Under the pieces are notes generated by a model. It searched no databases, was not told the DNA's origin, and saw nothing but the letters and a program-made list of their open reading frames with translations. Made by a program: the position numbers and the translations under genes. This document shows positions 27,095 through 37,128 of a DNA stretch of 63,640 nucleotides, piece after piece; the stretch's first letter is position 1; every line of letters begins with the position of its first letter. The DNA comes from Mycobacterium sp. (GTDB lineage Bacteria > Actinomycetota > Actinomycetes > Mycobacteriales > Mycobacteriaceae), in the NCBI GenBank assembly GCA_025965895.1, contig JAOPWC010000013.1, forward strand, positions 1 through 63,640, written 5' to 3'.

Positions 27095-28345
27095 ATGAGC
27101 ACGCCGACGATCGATGACGCCGCGAAAGTGTTGGCCGACCCCACCGCCTACGCCGACAACGCGCGTCTGCATGCCGGGATGGCGCACCTGCGTGTCCACG
27201 CACCGGTGTGCCGGGTCGACGTTGCGCCGTACCGGCCGTTCTGGGCCGTCACCAAGCACGCCGACATCATGGAGGTCGAGCGCGCCAACAACGTGTTTCT
27301 CAGCGAGCCCAGGCCGCTGCTGCAGACCGCAGCGGCCGACGATCTCACCCGCGCACAGCTGAAAGCCGGGATGGGCCTGCGGACCTTGATCCACATGGAC
27401 GACCCGCAACACCGGGTGGTGCGCGCCATCGGCGCAGACTGGTTCCGCCCGAAGGCGATGCGTCATCTGAAGGTACGCGTCGACGAGCTGGCCAAGAACT
27501 ACATCGACAAGATGCGCAGTGCAGGTCCGGAATGCGACTTCGTCACAGAGGTGGCGATGAACTTTCCGCTGCAGGTGATCATGTCGCTGCTGGGTCTACC
27601 CGAGTCAGACTTTCCCCGCATGCTCAGGCTCACGCAGGAGATGTTCGGCGGCGACGACGACGAACTCCGGCGCGGCGCCTCGCCGGAGGACATGCTGCAG
27701 GTTTTGGTCGATTTCTTCGGCTATTTCAACGCCCTCACTGCCTCGCGGCGCGAGCGGCCCACCGAGGACCTCGCGTCGGCAATCGCCAACGCCCGCATCG
27801 ACGGCGAACCGCTCTCCGACGTCGACGCCGCCTCCTATTACGTCATCATCGCCAGCGCCGGTCACGACACCACCAAGGATGCGATCTCGGGAGGACTGCT
27901 CGCGCTGATCGAGCACCACCGGGAGCTCAGGCGACTGCGCGAGAATATGCCGCTGATGCCGACCGCGGTCGAGGAGATGATCCGGTGGAGCACTCCGGTC
28001 AAGGAATTCATGCGCACGGCCGCCGAGGATACGACGGTCCACGGCGTGCGGATCGCCGGCGGTGAATCGGTGTACTTGGCCTACGTCTCGGGAAATCGCG
28101 ACGAAGAGGTCTTCGACGATCCGTTCGCCTTCGATGTCGAGCGTGAACCCAACAAGCACCTGTCGTTCGGCTACGGGGTGCATTTCTGTCTGGGCGCTGC
28201 GCTGGCGCGCATGGAGATGAACAGCTTGTTCACCGAACTGCTGCCGCGCGTCGACTCGATCGAACTGGCCGGCGAGCCGGAATTCAGCGCCACCACGTTC
28301 GTCGGCGGCCTCAAGCACCTGCCGATCAGGTATTCGCTGAAGTGA
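27095..28345 (+). CDS. Cytochrome P450
   Basis: 416 residues from ATG 27095 with GAGGAGAG upstream; the longer open frame upstream reads through the 11-bp repeats. Heme-binding motif FGYGVHFCLG with Cys365, I-helix oxygen-binding motif AGHDTT at 255-260, and ExxR at Glu294-Arg297. It is a soluble bacterial class that needs a ferredoxin and reductase; a ferredoxin reductase-like gene lies at 39751. Substrate unknown: the general layout resembles mycobacterial P450s acting on lipids or sterols, but no specific family can be assigned. The last 20 bases overlap the convergent TetR gene. Confidence 0.92.
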   Translation: MSTPTIDDAAKVLADPTAYADNARLHAGMAHLRVHAPVCRVDVAPYRPFWAVTKHADIMEVERANNVFLSEPRPLLQTAAADDLTRAQLKAGMGLRTLIHMDDPQHRVVRAIGADWFRPKAMRHLKVRVDELAKNYIDKMRSAGPECDFVTEVAMNFPLQVIMSLLGLPESDFPRMLRLTQEMFGGDDDELRRGASPEDMLQVLVDFFGYFNALTASRRERPTEDLASAIANARIDGEPLSDVDAASYYVIIASAGHDTTKDAISGGLLALIEHHRELRRLRENMPLMPTAVEEMIRWSTPVKEFMRTAAEDTTVHGVRIAGGESVYLAYVSGNRDEEVFDDPFAFDVEREPNKHLSFGYGVHFCLGAALARMEMNSLFTELLPRVDSIELAGEPEFSATTFVGGLKHLPIRYSLK

Positions 28346-28976
28346 TCTGCTGCGCTTGCTTTTTGCCGTAGACCGCCAGAAAGCCGTCCACCGCCGCGTT
28401 GGCACACTCCCGATAGTCGAAATCGGTTACGGTGCTGAGCCGTCCGAGCAGTACCGGCCCAAGCAGGAGCGAAATCGCCATCGTGCGATCGACTTCGGCA
28501 AGTTCCGCGGCAGCCAGCGGGCTGTCGAATATCGCATCGAACGGGGCCGCGTATTGCTGTGCCACCCGCTCCCGCAGTGTGCAGATTTCCACGCTGTCGG
28601 CGCGGGTGTGACGACCATCTGGCAACTCTTCTAAATCGCGCCCCAATGCCAGCCAGTACAGCGCGGTCAAGGTCGCCGGCGCTTCGGCGATCAACTCCGC
28701 CTGGGCCAGCACCAACGCGACCAGCCGGTCTCGCAGCGGGCCATCCTCGGGGGGCATTGGAGCGGGCGGGATCAACCCGCGGAATGCGGCGGCCAGCAAA
28801 TCGTTTCCACTCCGGAAGTGGCGATAAAGAGTCGCACGGGCTACGTTGGCACCACGGGTGACCGCCTCGATGGTCACCGCGCTGGGGCCACCCGAGCGCA
28901 ACAGCGCCGTCGCGGCGTCGAGCAGCCGAGCCCGCGACCGCGCTGGCCGCGGGTCTTCTCGCCCGCCTGTCATCAT
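28326..28976 (-). CDS. TetR-family transcriptional regulator next to MFS pump
   Basis: 216 residues; two ATGs in tandem at the start. The helix-turn-helix is in AVTIEAVTRGANVARATLYRHFRS near residues 34-57, followed by an all-helical ligand-binding domain. It is divergent from the MFS transporter, and the gap holds two 15-bp palindromes, so it most likely represses the pump and itself until bound by a pump substrate. Its 3' end overlaps the P450 3' end by 20 bases on opposite strands. Confidence 0.88.
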   Translation of the reverse strand: MMTGGREDPRPARSRARLLDAATALLRSGGPSAVTIEAVTRGANVARATLYRHFRSGNDLLAAAFRGLIPPAPMPPEDGPLRDRLVALVLAQAELIAEAPATLTALYWLALGRDLEELPDGRHTRADSVEICTLRERVAQQYAAPFDAIFDSPLAAAELAEVDRTMAISLLLGPVLLGRLSTVTDFDYRECANAAVDGFLAVYGKKQAQQITSANT

Positions 28977-28994
28977 CAGCTCCTACCACCGAAA

Positions 28995-29029
28995 GAGACT
29001 GTCAGTCTCGCTACAAGACTGTTAGTCTC
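28995..29029. promoter_or_regulatory. Twin TetR-type operators between regulator and MFS pump
   Basis: GAGACTGTCAGTCTC (28995-29009) is a perfect palindrome. AAGACTGTTAGTCTC (29015-29029) is a near copy. Their centres are 20 bases apart, about two helical turns, suited to cooperative binding by two dimers. Confidence 0.8.
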
Positions 29030-29063
29030 GAAACCGCTGCACCAAACCCCGAAGGAGAGGCGC

Positions 29064-30752
29064 ATGGCCGGTTTCGCGACCAAGGTCGACACCCTCATCC
29101 GGCCTGACCAGGGTACAGAGTCCGACATCCACACGGTCACAAGTAGGCGAAGAACCTGGACCCTCACCGTGGCCTGCATGGGGGTGGCGCTGGTCGTCGC
29201 GTCGATGATCGCGCTGAACACCACACTTGGCGACATCGCCGTATCGACATCGGCAACCCAGACCCAGCTGATGTGGGTTGTCGACAGCTACACCCTGGTA
29301 CTGGCCTGCCTGCTGCTACCCGCCGGCGCGATAGGTGACCGCTACGGCCGACGAGCCGCCCTGCTGATCGGGGTCGCGATCTTCTCGGTCGCATCGATCG
29401 CCCCGGTATTTCTCGATAGCCCGGTGCAGATCATCGTCTCCAGGGCGGTGGCCGGTGCCGGCGCCGCATTAGTGATGCCGGCCACACTGTCGCTGCTGAC
29501 GGTGGTGTATCCGAAAGCCGAGCGGACGAAGGCTGTTGGGATATGGGCCGGCGTCGCCGGATCCGGTGCGGTGGCCGGCATGCTGGGCTCGGGCCTGCTG
29601 CTGCACTTCTTCCGATGGCAGTCGATCTTCTGGGCCCTCGCGGGTGTTGGTCTGCTGCTATTCGTGTTGACGCTCACCGTCGCGGAGTCGAAAGACAGTG
29701 CGGCAGCGCCGGTCGATTGGTCCGGCGCGGCGATCATCGGAAGTGCGGTCGCGCTTTTCGTGTTCGGCGTCATCGAAGCGCCCAGCCGTGGGTGGGGAGA
29801 TCCGCTCGTGTACGGATGCATCGCCGCAGGATTGATGCTGGCGGCGGTTTTCGGATTCGCCGAATTGCGACGGCGGCATCCGCTGCTTGATGTGCGACTG
29901 TTCGGCAGGCCGGATTTCGCGGCCGGCTCGGCAGGGGTGATGGTGCTGTTTCTGGCCAACTTCGGGTTCTTCTACGTCTTGATGCAGTACGCCCAACTGG
30001 TACTGAAATATTCGCCGCTTCAAACCGCGTTGTCGCTGAGCCCGTTGATCGTGCCGATGACGATTCTGTCCGGCCTTTCGTTCTGGTACCTACCGAGGAT
30101 GGGCCTGCGTCTGGTGCTTTTCCTCGGGCTCACGATCATGGCCGTCGGGTTCTTCTGGACGCTGCGGCTGGGCCTGCACTCCTCATACCTCGACCTGGTC
30201 TGGCCGCTGGTCGTGCTGGCCACCGGGATCGGGCTGTGTACAGCGCCCACAACGTCGGCGATCATGGGCGCCGTGCGCGACGAAAAGCAGGGCGTGGCCT
30301 CGGCGGTCAACGACACGGCCCGTGAACTCGGGGCGGCGATCGGTATCGCGATCGCCGGATCGATACTGGCCGCGCAATACACCCGGGGCCTGACGCCGAG
30401 GCTGTCAGTGTTCCCCGAGCCGGTTCGGGGGCCCGCCGCCGGTTCGCTTGCCGAAGCGGTCCAGATCTCGAATCACCTTGGCCCACAGGGCGATACGCTG
30501 GCAGAGGTCAGTCGTGACGCGTTTCTGGAGGCGATGCATTCGTCATTGTTGGTGATGGGTCTGGTCATCGCCGTCGCTGCGGTGCTGATCGGGGCATGGG
30601 CACCCGGACGCGACGGGCGGCAATTGCGTGCTGTGCGCCGGCTCACGTCGCTGTGTCGGCGATCAGCCGGCCCTGACGAAATCGGCGGCGAGATGGGCCA
30701 GCATCACGATGCTGGCGTGCGGGCCACGGCTGGTGATCACGGGCAGCACTGA
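29064..30752 (+). CDS. MFS drug:proton antiporter (DHA2, 14-span type)
   Basis: 562 residues from ATG 29064 with GAAGGAGAGG upstream. After a 40-residue cytoplasmic N-terminus there are about 14 membrane spans. Motif A is seen in GAIGDRYGRRAALLIG and motif C-like glycines in GVAGSGAVAGMLGSG. DHA2 pumps export drugs, dyes or lipids using the proton gradient. The C-terminal 30 residues are atypical and are read antisense to the end of mftG (overlap 30663-30752), suggesting a lost original stop. Controlled in all likelihood by the divergent TetR. Confidence 0.9.
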   Translation: MAGFATKVDTLIRPDQGTESDIHTVTSRRRTWTLTVACMGVALVVASMIALNTTLGDIAVSTSATQTQLMWVVDSYTLVLACLLLPAGAIGDRYGRRAALLIGVAIFSVASIAPVFLDSPVQIIVSRAVAGAGAALVMPATLSLLTVVYPKAERTKAVGIWAGVAGSGAVAGMLGSGLLLHFFRWQSIFWALAGVGLLLFVLTLTVAESKDSAAAPVDWSGAAIIGSAVALFVFGVIEAPSRGWGDPLVYGCIAAGLMLAAVFGFAELRRRHPLLDVRLFGRPDFAAGSAGVMVLFLANFGFFYVLMQYAQLVLKYSPLQTALSLSPLIVPMTILSGLSFWYLPRMGLRLVLFLGLTIMAVGFFWTLRLGLHSSYLDLVWPLVVLATGIGLCTAPTTSAIMGAVRDEKQGVASAVNDTARELGAAIGIAIAGSILAAQYTRGLTPRLSVFPEPVRGPAAGSLAEAVQISNHLGPQGDTLAEVSRDAFLEAMHSSLLVMGLVIAVAAVLIGAWAPGRDGRQLRAVRRLTSLCRRSAGPDEIGGEMGQHHDAGVRATAGDHGQH

Positions 30753-32093
30753 GCCGTCAATCACCCACAGTCCGTCGACCCCTCTTACCCGGCAGCGCGG
30801 ATCAAGCACCGCGTGCTCGTCACCGTCGTTTCCCAAAGGTGCGCTGCCACATAGGTGTTGCGAGGTCGACCACAGTGGCCCACCCAGATGCGTTACAGGA
30901 CTGCATATTTCACGGGCCAGCTCAGCGCCTCGTTGCAACAAAGCAACGTCGCCCGGGTCGGTGTCGTAGCGGTGCTCGATCTGCAGCGCGATGGTGGGGT
31001 CTGCCGACATCAGGGTGAGCCGACCGCGCGATCGCGGTTGCATCAACGCAACACCGATGTGCGGCCAGTCCGGCCGCCCCGCTGTCCCGTCGCCGATCAT
31101 GGCGACGAATCCTCCTGTATAGGGTCGTATCTCAAGATCGTCCGCCGTCACGAGAATGGCCTCCAGCACGGGACGGCCCGGTGCAGTCGTCCAGTCGGTG
31201 GGCAGCACCCACTCCGGGTGGTCGCTGCAGCGCTCCCCGACCGGTAGCCGCGCAACGATCGGCGTCCCGACCCGACGCAAGGCGGCCTCGCCGCCGATAC
31301 CCGAGAGCATCAGCAGGTGCGCTGATTCGATAGCTCCCGCGCATAGGACTATCCGGTCGGCGGTCAGGCACACTGGCCCCTGCGGTCCGTGAGCGTCAAC
31401 ACCGACGGCCCGCCGCGATGTGACCCGTAACCGTCGGGCCCTGGTGTGGGTGCGAAGCGTGAGGTTCGGCCTGGCGAGGGCCGACTGAAGGTAGACCGCG
31501 CCCGGATTTGCCCGGATTCCGTCTGTGATGTTGAGTGGCACCGCCCCGACACCGCTGCCGGGCACGGCCTCGCCTGCGTTGAGGTCCGGTATCCACGGGT
31601 ACCCGACCTCGTGCGCACGCCGCACGAAATTACCTGTCGTGGGGGCGAACTCGATCGTTCGGTGAACGGGTATCGGTCCGCTGTCGCCGTGTGAGGGTCC
31701 ACCGAAGTCGAGGTCGTTCTCGATGGCACGAAAGTGCTCGATCACGTCGTGCCACTTCCAACCGGGGATGTCCCACCCGTCGAAATCGCGCGGGCGGGCA
31801 CGGCAGAAGTAACCTCCGTTGACCGCACCGGAACCGCCGACCACGGCGCCGCGGATGATTTGCGCCACGCGTGTCGGCTTTTCGGTGAGCATGGTCCGGT
31901 AGCGCCGGACAACCGGGCTGGCGGCGCCGATCGGCAACAGGGATCCGTTGGCCGTCAGCGCGGCGACGTCAGGCTCGGACAGACCCGGGCCCGACTCGAG
32001 TACCGTGACACGGCAGCGGTCATCGGCCGAAAGCCGCTCGGCAAGGACAGATCCAGCGCTTCCCGCACCGACGATCAGGACATCGCTGTGCAA
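30663..32093 (-). CDS. mftG: Mycofactocin system GMC-family flavoprotein oxidoreductase MftG
   Basis: 476 residues from a TTG start at 32093, giving MHSDVLIVGAGSAGS; the position matches the M. tuberculosis homologue Rv0697, but no good ribosome binding site is visible. FAD-binding GxGxxG near residues 9-14, the second GMC motif around GAIESAHLLMLSGIG, and the C-terminal DGSVLPVITSRGPHASIVM with the family active-site His. It is thought to oxidise reduced mycofactocin and pass electrons to respiration. Seven bases after mftF; last gene of the mft operon. Confidence 0.92.
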   Translation of the reverse strand: MHSDVLIVGAGSAGSVLAERLSADDRCRVTVLESGPGLSEPDVAALTANGSLLPIGAASPVVRRYRTMLTEKPTRVAQIIRGAVVGGSGAVNGGYFCRARPRDFDGWDIPGWKWHDVIEHFRAIENDLDFGGPSHGDSGPIPVHRTIEFAPTTGNFVRRAHEVGYPWIPDLNAGEAVPGSGVGAVPLNITDGIRANPGAVYLQSALARPNLTLRTHTRARRLRVTSRRAVGVDAHGPQGPVCLTADRIVLCAGAIESAHLLMLSGIGGEAALRRVGTPIVARLPVGERCSDHPEWVLPTDWTTAPGRPVLEAILVTADDLEIRPYTGGFVAMIGDGTAGRPDWPHIGVALMQPRSRGRLTLMSADPTIALQIEHRYDTDPGDVALLQRGAELAREICSPVTHLGGPLWSTSQHLCGSAPLGNDGDEHAVLDPRCRVRGVDGLWVIDGSVLPVITSRGPHASIVMLAHLAADFVRAG

Positions 32094-32100
32094 TGGTGGG

Positions 32101-33513
32101 TCAGGTCCGGATCTGTGGCTTCAGCGGGCCGAGGTTGCGTTCCCGGGCCATGCCGCTCCACATGCCGACCCCATATGCGATGTCGTCCAGCCGCTTGAGC
32201 GCGAGGTAGGGCAGCACTCCGATCTGCTTCGTCTCGTCGTCGGCGTTGCTGTGGCGGCTCAGCCAGTCGACGACACCGTCCACCACCGCGGCGATCAACA
32301 CGATTTGGCGGCACCGGCGGAACAGCAGTGCGGCCAGCAGCGCGATCGGCCAGTAGTGCCGGCAAATCGCCGATGCAAGTTGAAGCGCGGCCGACCCAAG
32401 GCCGCGGGCGGCGATCACGGCCACATCGCGGGGTTGCGAATCGACACCGTCGAATGTGCTGGCGATCCGCCGTGCGGTCAGCGCCGCGATGACCATCGAC
32501 GCCAGATAGCCCATGCCCGACCCCATGGCCAGCAGCATCCACAGCACCAATGTCCAGCCGGAGATCACCAGCGGTGCCGTCTTGTCGGGATGGCGCACAG
32601 CCAACGGCGCGGCGGATTGGCCATAAAACGCCTTGCGCCACAACCACTCTCGTAGCCCAGTGCGATGGTCGTGGGCTACCAGCGCGATCGGCTCATACCG
32701 CAGCCGGGCACCCGCTTCGACGAACCGCCAGCACAGGTCGACGTCCTCGCCGGAATCCATGGTTTCGTCGAACCCGCCCATCTCGACGAGGGCCGCGCGC
32801 CGGCAGATGATCGCCGCGCTCGGTACGTACGACACCGTGCCGTACGGCACGACGGGCGCCTCCCGCCGACCCAGGTCAAGGGACGAACGTAGCGCTTCGT
32901 AGCGAGCAACGAGGTTATCGGTTTGCGACAGCCCCACGATGCGGGGCGCGACGAGCGCGACGGCCGGGTCGGCGAAGTGCCCGAGGAGCGCCTCGAGCCA
33001 GCCGCGCCTCGGCACCACATCGGAATCAAGGAATGCGACGAAGTCGGTGGTGCAGGCGGCGAGCCCGGTGTTACGCGCGGCCGCGGGGCCCTTGCTGCGG
33101 ACGTGGGTGATCACATCCACATGGCAGTGCAATCCGTTGAAATCGGCCGCCTGCACCGGCATCGCGGATCCGTCGTCGACCACGACGACGTGCAGTCCGC
33201 GAAGCGCGCGCAACAGCCGCCGAAGCCCGAACATGTTGTCACGAACCGGCACAACGATCGTGACGTCGTGGTGCGAGGGTCCGCCGGCCGGCCGTGGATG
33301 CGCGACCGTGGCATCCAGCAGCGTGCGCGCCAGTTGCGCGCTCACGGCGTCATGGACCTCCAGTCGCCCGTCGTCAAGCAGATCGCGAGCGGCCGGCGCG
33401 AGCCGAAGCAGCCGGGTGGGCGATCCGCCGAGCAGTGCCGTGCCCGCGCCGAGCACTCGTACCCGGCGGTCGACCTGGACGGCGAACCCGTCGGGAAGCC
33501 GGGGCTGCGTCAT
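32101..33513 (-). CDS. mftF: Mycofactocin glycosyltransferase MftF
   Basis: 470 residues from ATG 33513, which overlaps the mftE stop (ATGA); the longer frame to 33564 is less likely. Family 2 glycosyltransferase domain with [10 protein letters not shown], the metal-binding DSD in [14 protein letters not shown], and [11 protein letters not shown]. Hydrophobic segments in the C-terminal third suggest membrane attachment. It adds a chain of beta-1,4-linked glucose to the redox-active head group, giving mature mycofactocins. Confidence 0.94.
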   Translation of the reverse strand: MTQPRLPDGFAVQVDRRVRVLGAGTALLGGSPTRLLRLAPAARDLLDDGRLEVHDAVSAQLARTLLDATVAHPRPAGGPSHHDVTIVVPVRDNMFGLRRLLRALRGLHVVVVDDGSAMPVQAADFNGLHCHVDVITHVRSKGPAAARNTGLAACTTDFVAFLDSDVVPRRGWLEALLGHFADPAVALVAPRIVGLSQTDNLVARYEALRSSLDLGRREAPVVPYGTVSYVPSAAIICRRAALVEMGGFDETMDSGEDVDLCWRFVEAGARLRYEPIALVAHDHRTGLREWLWRKAFYGQSAAPLAVRHPDKTAPLVISGWTLVLWMLLAMGSGMGYLASMVIAALTARRIASTFDGVDSQPRDVAVIAARGLGSAALQLASAICRHYWPIALLAALLFRRCRQIVLIAAVVDGVVDWLSRHSNADDETKQIGVLPYLALKRLDDIAYGVGMWSGMARERNLGPLKPQIRT

Positions 33514-34256
33514 CGCAACATCCCGTTGCCACCGGGCGTCCACCTTTTGATCCGCGCGGCGCATCCCTCAACCATGTCGGCAAAGATCCGTGCCCCCTCG
33601 GCTGCGGTTGCAGTGGTCGGGTCCCCCAGCACTCCTACCTCGCTTACTGCCGCCATTCCACCGCGGCGCATTTGTGGCATCAGCTCAGCCAAAGGAGCTA
33701 CGTTACCCGCATGCCGCTCACCAGTGCTAACACTTTCGGGCGAAATATGTAGCAATACAGACGTTTCGGTATGGCCCGCGTGAGCATCGCCGTCAGACGC
33801 CGTGCAGGAGCACCATCCGACGTCGCGCTCCTCGAGCCGCAGCCGGCTCACTGCGTCCCTCAACGCATCGACATTGCCGCCGTGACCGTTGACGAAAACG
33901 AGCCGCCGGGCCCAGTTGGCGGCCGATCGCCCGTACTCCAGCAACAGGTGTTCGAGCGCGCGGGTGCCGATCGACACGGTGCCTGCGAAGGCCTCGTGCT
34001 CGCCGCTGGCGCCGTATGCGACGGGCGGCGCGACCAGCACGTTGTCGGCATATCCGGCGGCTCGGAGGTTGCTGACAGCGGCGTTCGCGACCGCGGAGGC
34101 GATGCGGGTGTCGGTGTCCAGGGGCAGGTGGGGGCCATGCTGCTCGGTGGAGCCTACCGGGATCACCACCGTTGGCGAAGTACCGTATATCTGCTTCGAC
34201 GTCGACTTCCCTAACTCAGTGGGGAAGACCACGTGCCGATGGTAGGCCGAATTCAC
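33510..34256 (-). CDS. mftE: Mycofactocin precursor peptide peptidase MftE (creatininase family)
   Basis: 248 residues from GTG 34256 ([12 protein letters not shown]), placed by alignment with Rv0695; an upstream GTG at 34325 would add 23 residues. Metal-binding residues are seen in [25 protein letters not shown] and HAGHTETS. The enzyme cuts the MftC-modified MftA peptide to release the cyclised Val-Tyr derived head group. The upstream gap to mftD is about 120 bases and contains a run of seven Gs. Confidence 0.92.
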   Translation of the reverse strand: MNSAYHRHVVFPTELGKSTSKQIYGTSPTVVIPVGSTEQHGPHLPLDTDTRIASAVANAAVSNLRAAGYADNVLVAPPVAYGASGEHEAFAGTVSIGTRALEHLLLEYGRSAANWARRLVFVNGHGGNVDALRDAVSRLRLEERDVGWCSCTASDGDAHAGHTETSVLLHISPESVSTGERHAGNVAPLAELMPQMRRGGMAAVSEVGVLGDPTTATAAEGARIFADMVEGCAARIKRWTPGGNGMLR

Positions 34257-34380
34257 CTGGTATGCGCCAAATGTTGGCACCCAAGTAAATTTCCTTTCGC
34301 AACTTCCGCAAATCGGCCCTCTCACTCTTCACCTACGCCTCCCCTGCCCCCCCTCTACCACCGTGGGCCGTGCGGCAGGG

Positions 34381-35574
34381 TCAGCCCTGGGGGCCGTGCG
34401 CTGCACCGAGCCTCCGCGTGAAGCCGGGCGGAACGAGGATGTCGTCGGCGGTGAGGTCGTGAATCGAGGCCTTGCCCAGCCCCATGAGCGCGGAGTCGAT
34501 GCCACCGCGCAGGACGTCGAGCACGTTCTCGACACCGGCCTGTCCGGCCGCTGCCAGCCCCCACAGGTAGGCCCGGCCGATCATCACCGCCCTGGCTCCG
34601 AGCGCGACCGCCTTGACCACGTCGCTGCCCCGGCGGACGCCGCCGTCGAGCAGCACCTCCACCTGGTCACCGACGGCCTCCGCGACAGCGGGCAGGGCCC
34701 GGATCGACGCCGGCGTCCCGTCGAGGTTGTTCCCGCCGTGGTTGGATACCGAGATCGCCGACACGCCAGCGTCCACAGCACGTTTCGCGTCGTCGACCCG
34801 CATCACGCCCTTGAGCATGAACGGTCCGCCCCACAGTTCGCGCAGCCACGCGATGTCGTCCCAGGTCGGCGGGGGGGTGCTCATCCATTCGCCGTAGGCG
34901 GCGAAGAACGGCGGCCCGGGTTCCCCGCGCCGCGCTTGGTTGGGCACGCGAAGGTCCGGCGGGCGCATGGTCTTGGCCCACTGCCAGAACCATCCGGGTC
35001 TGGTCAGCCCTTCCGGAAGCATCCGCACCGTCGTGCGCAGGTTCATCTCTTCCGGAATTTTCGGGCTGCCCCAATCCCGGCCGTGAGAAAAGGTCCAGTC
35101 GGTGGTGACGATCAGCCCCACCGCGCCGGCGTCTCGGGCACGCTGGACACGTTGAGCGATGGCTTCGCGGTCACCGAGCCAGTACAGCTGGAAGAAGAGT
35201 TTGGGGTTGGCCGCGATGACCTCTTCGATCGGCTTGCTGGCGAACGACGACAGCCCCATGGCAGTGCCGCGGGCGGCGGCGGCCCGCGCGACAGCCACCT
35301 CGCCGTCGGGGTGGACGGCCTGAACACCGGTCGGCGAGATCAGCACCGGCATCGAAATGTCTTGTCCGAGAACAGTGGTCGACAAGTCTCGCTTCTCGGC
35401 GGCACCGATCACGTGCGGCGCGAAGCCAAGCTCGGTGAAGGCGTCGACGTTGTCGGCGACTGTCACGCCCTTCTCGCTGGCGCCCAGCAGCGCCGCATAC
35501 ACCGACTTCGGCAGCCGCCTCTTGGCGCGCTGTTGAGCGAAGGCAACGGTCTCGAACCAGGTATCTGGTGCCAC
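34381..35574 (-). CDS. mftD: Mycofactocin FMN-dependent dehydrogenase MftD
   Basis: 397 residues, GTG start two bases after the mftC stop. Belongs to the FMN-linked alpha-hydroxy-acid oxidase family and is often labelled LldD1, but in the mft cluster it converts the released amine head group to the alpha-keto lactam redox centre (pre-mycofactocin). Active-site Lys255 (PFMLKGV) and catalytic His279 (SVSNHGGNNLDG) are present, with the FMN phosphate loop DGGVRRGSD at 310-318. Confidence 0.94.
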   Translation of the reverse strand: MAPDTWFETVAFAQQRAKRRLPKSVYAALLGASEKGVTVADNVDAFTELGFAPHVIGAAEKRDLSTTVLGQDISMPVLISPTGVQAVHPDGEVAVARAAAARGTAMGLSSFASKPIEEVIAANPKLFFQLYWLGDREAIAQRVQRARDAGAVGLIVTTDWTFSHGRDWGSPKIPEEMNLRTTVRMLPEGLTRPGWFWQWAKTMRPPDLRVPNQARRGEPGPPFFAAYGEWMSTPPPTWDDIAWLRELWGGPFMLKGVMRVDDAKRAVDAGVSAISVSNHGGNNLDGTPASIRALPAVAEAVGDQVEVLLDGGVRRGSDVVKAVALGARAVMIGRAYLWGLAAAGQAGVENVLDVLRGGIDSALMGLGKASIHDLTADDILVPPGFTRRLGAAHGPQG

Positions 35575-35576
35575 GC

Positions 35577-36734
35577 CTACACCGGGCTTTCGTTACAGAA
35601 CCTGGTGGTGAGGGTCAGCGGGACCGGGCCCCTGCGCGAGTGGTCAACGCCGGGCCGCGGAATATCCCGCTCGGCAGCCAGTGCCGGCGCCCCGTGGCCG
35701 CGCACGCATTCCGGATCGGGGCCCTCGAGAGGCAGGCCCGTGAAGAACTTGGCCGCCATGCACCCCCCGCGGCAGCTGTCGAAGTGCCCGCAGCTGCTGC
35801 ACGCTCCGGCCGACTGAGGCTCGCGCAGCTCGCGGAATAGCGGCGCGTTCTTCCATACGTTGCCGAAACCGCCGCCGGACGTCACGTTTCCAGCCAGGAA
35901 GCGATCGTGGATCGCGAACGGGCAGGCATACACGTCGCCTACCGGGTCTATCAAGCACACCACGCGCCCCGCGCCGCACAGGTTCAGCCCCGCGAGCGCA
36001 CCGGGCCGTCCCAGGGCGGACAGGTGGAAGAACGAGTCGCCGGTCAACACCTTTTCGCCCCGCTCGAGAAGCCAGTCGTAGAGCTGGACCTGCTGGGCGG
36101 CCGTCGGGTGGAGTTCATCCCATACTTCGGCACCCCGGCCCGATGGCCGGAGCCTGGTGATCCGAAGCGTGGCCCGGTAACGCTCTGCCAGAGCCGCGAA
36201 CTCGTCAAGCTGATCGACATTGTGCCGCGTCATGACGACGGAGATCTTGGCGTCGGAGTACCCGGCTGACGCCAGGTTCTCCAGCGCGCGCGTCGCGATA
36301 GCGAACGATCCGGCACCCCGCACCGCATCGTTGACCTCGGCAGTGGCACCGTCGAGGGAGATCTGGACGTCGACATAGTCGCTGGCGGCCAGCCGTTCGG
36401 CGACCTCCGGGGTGATACGAACGCCGTTGGTCGAGAACTTGACGCCGACGTGGTGAGCGGTCGCGTAGTCGACAAGCTCCCAGAAGTCGTGGCGAACGGT
36501 CGGTTCACCGCCCCCGATGTTCACGTAGAACACCTGCATGCGCTCGAGCTCGTCGATGACGTCTTTGCACTGCCGGGTGGTCAGCTCACGCGGGTCGCGC
36601 TTTCCCGACGAAGACAAGCAGTGCACGCAGGCGAGGTTGCAGGCGTAGGTCAGTTCCCAGGTCAGACAGATGGGCGCGGCCAGGCCGCGTTCGAACTGCT
36701 CGATCAGGCGGGGCACCCGCACACCGGCGGTCAT
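35577..36734 (-). CDS. mftC: Mycofactocin radical SAM maturase MftC
   Basis: 385 residues, ATG overlapping the mftB stop by four bases. The radical SAM cluster motif CxxxCxxC is Cys32, Cys36 and Cys39 ([10 protein letters not shown]). The SPASM auxiliary cluster cysteines are in the C-terminal third ([27 protein letters not shown]). MftC decarboxylates the C-terminal Tyr of MftA and then joins it to the neighbouring Val, with MftB delivering the peptide. Confidence 0.96.
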   Translation of the reverse strand: MTAGVRVPRLIEQFERGLAAPICLTWELTYACNLACVHCLSSSGKRDPRELTTRQCKDVIDELERMQVFYVNIGGGEPTVRHDFWELVDYATAHHVGVKFSTNGVRITPEVAERLAASDYVDVQISLDGATAEVNDAVRGAGSFAIATRALENLASAGYSDAKISVVMTRHNVDQLDEFAALAERYRATLRITRLRPSGRGAEVWDELHPTAAQQVQLYDWLLERGEKVLTGDSFFHLSALGRPGALAGLNLCGAGRVVCLIDPVGDVYACPFAIHDRFLAGNVTSGGGFGNVWKNAPLFRELREPQSAGACSSCGHFDSCRGGCMAAKFFTGLPLEGPDPECVRGHGAPALAAERDIPRPGVDHSRRGPVPLTLTTRFCNESPV

Positions 36735-37030
36735 CGGCGTTCCTGGGCGATCAGCATCTTGGAGGCCGCAAGCACTGACAGCGCGTGCAAGTACGGGCCC
36801 TGCTCGTCGTCATGGATTCCTGCCGCGCGACAAGCGCATCGCGCGTCTGAATGGTCAGCGAGCGACTCCACCACGGTCACCATCGCGCGGTTCTTCAAAA
36901 ACGACAGCTTCCGAGTGCCGAAGTGGTACAGCAGCGCCCCGAACGGCTCGGGGCGCACCGAAACCTGGGGATGCAGCCGCCAGCTTCGCGCGGGATCGAA
37001 CGCCTCGGGCGCGGCCGCGTCGACCGCCAC
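36731..37030 (-). CDS. mftB: Mycofactocin peptide chaperone MftB
   Basis: 99 residues from GTG 37030, two bases after the mftA stop; a GTG at 37048 inside mftA is an alternative. A small PqqD-like RiPP recognition protein: core [20 protein letters not shown] and [11 protein letters not shown]. It binds the MftA leader and presents it to MftC. Length equals that of M. tuberculosis Rv0692. Confidence 0.93.
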   Translation of the reverse strand: MAVDAAAPEAFDPARSWRLHPQVSVRPEPFGALLYHFGTRKLSFLKNRAMVTVVESLADHSDARCACRAAGIHDDEQGPYLHALSVLAASKMLIAQERR

Positions 37031-37032
37031 GC

Positions 37033-37128
37033 TCAGTAGACCCCGCACATTCCGTCGATCGACACCTCTTCGACCAGAGTCTCGCTGACGAGTTCGGTGT
37101 CGGCTTGGGTCTGCAGATTAGGTTCCAT
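37033..37128 (-). CDS. mftA: Mycofactocin precursor peptide MftA
   Basis: 31 residues, from ATG 37128. The C-terminus is IDGMCGVY, the family hallmark, with the final Val-Tyr pair being the part converted to the cofactor. The acidic leader ([13 protein letters not shown]) is what MftB recognises. The ribosome binding site lies within a 15-bp palindrome directly ahead of the ATG. Confidence 0.95.
   Translation of the reverse strand: MEPNLQTQADTELVSETLVEEVSIDGMCGVY

Noticed and set aside
34381..35574. Calling this gene an L-lactate dehydrogenase (lldD)
   Set aside because: The fold is that of FMN hydroxy-acid oxidases, but its place between mftC and mftE makes MftD the better assignment.
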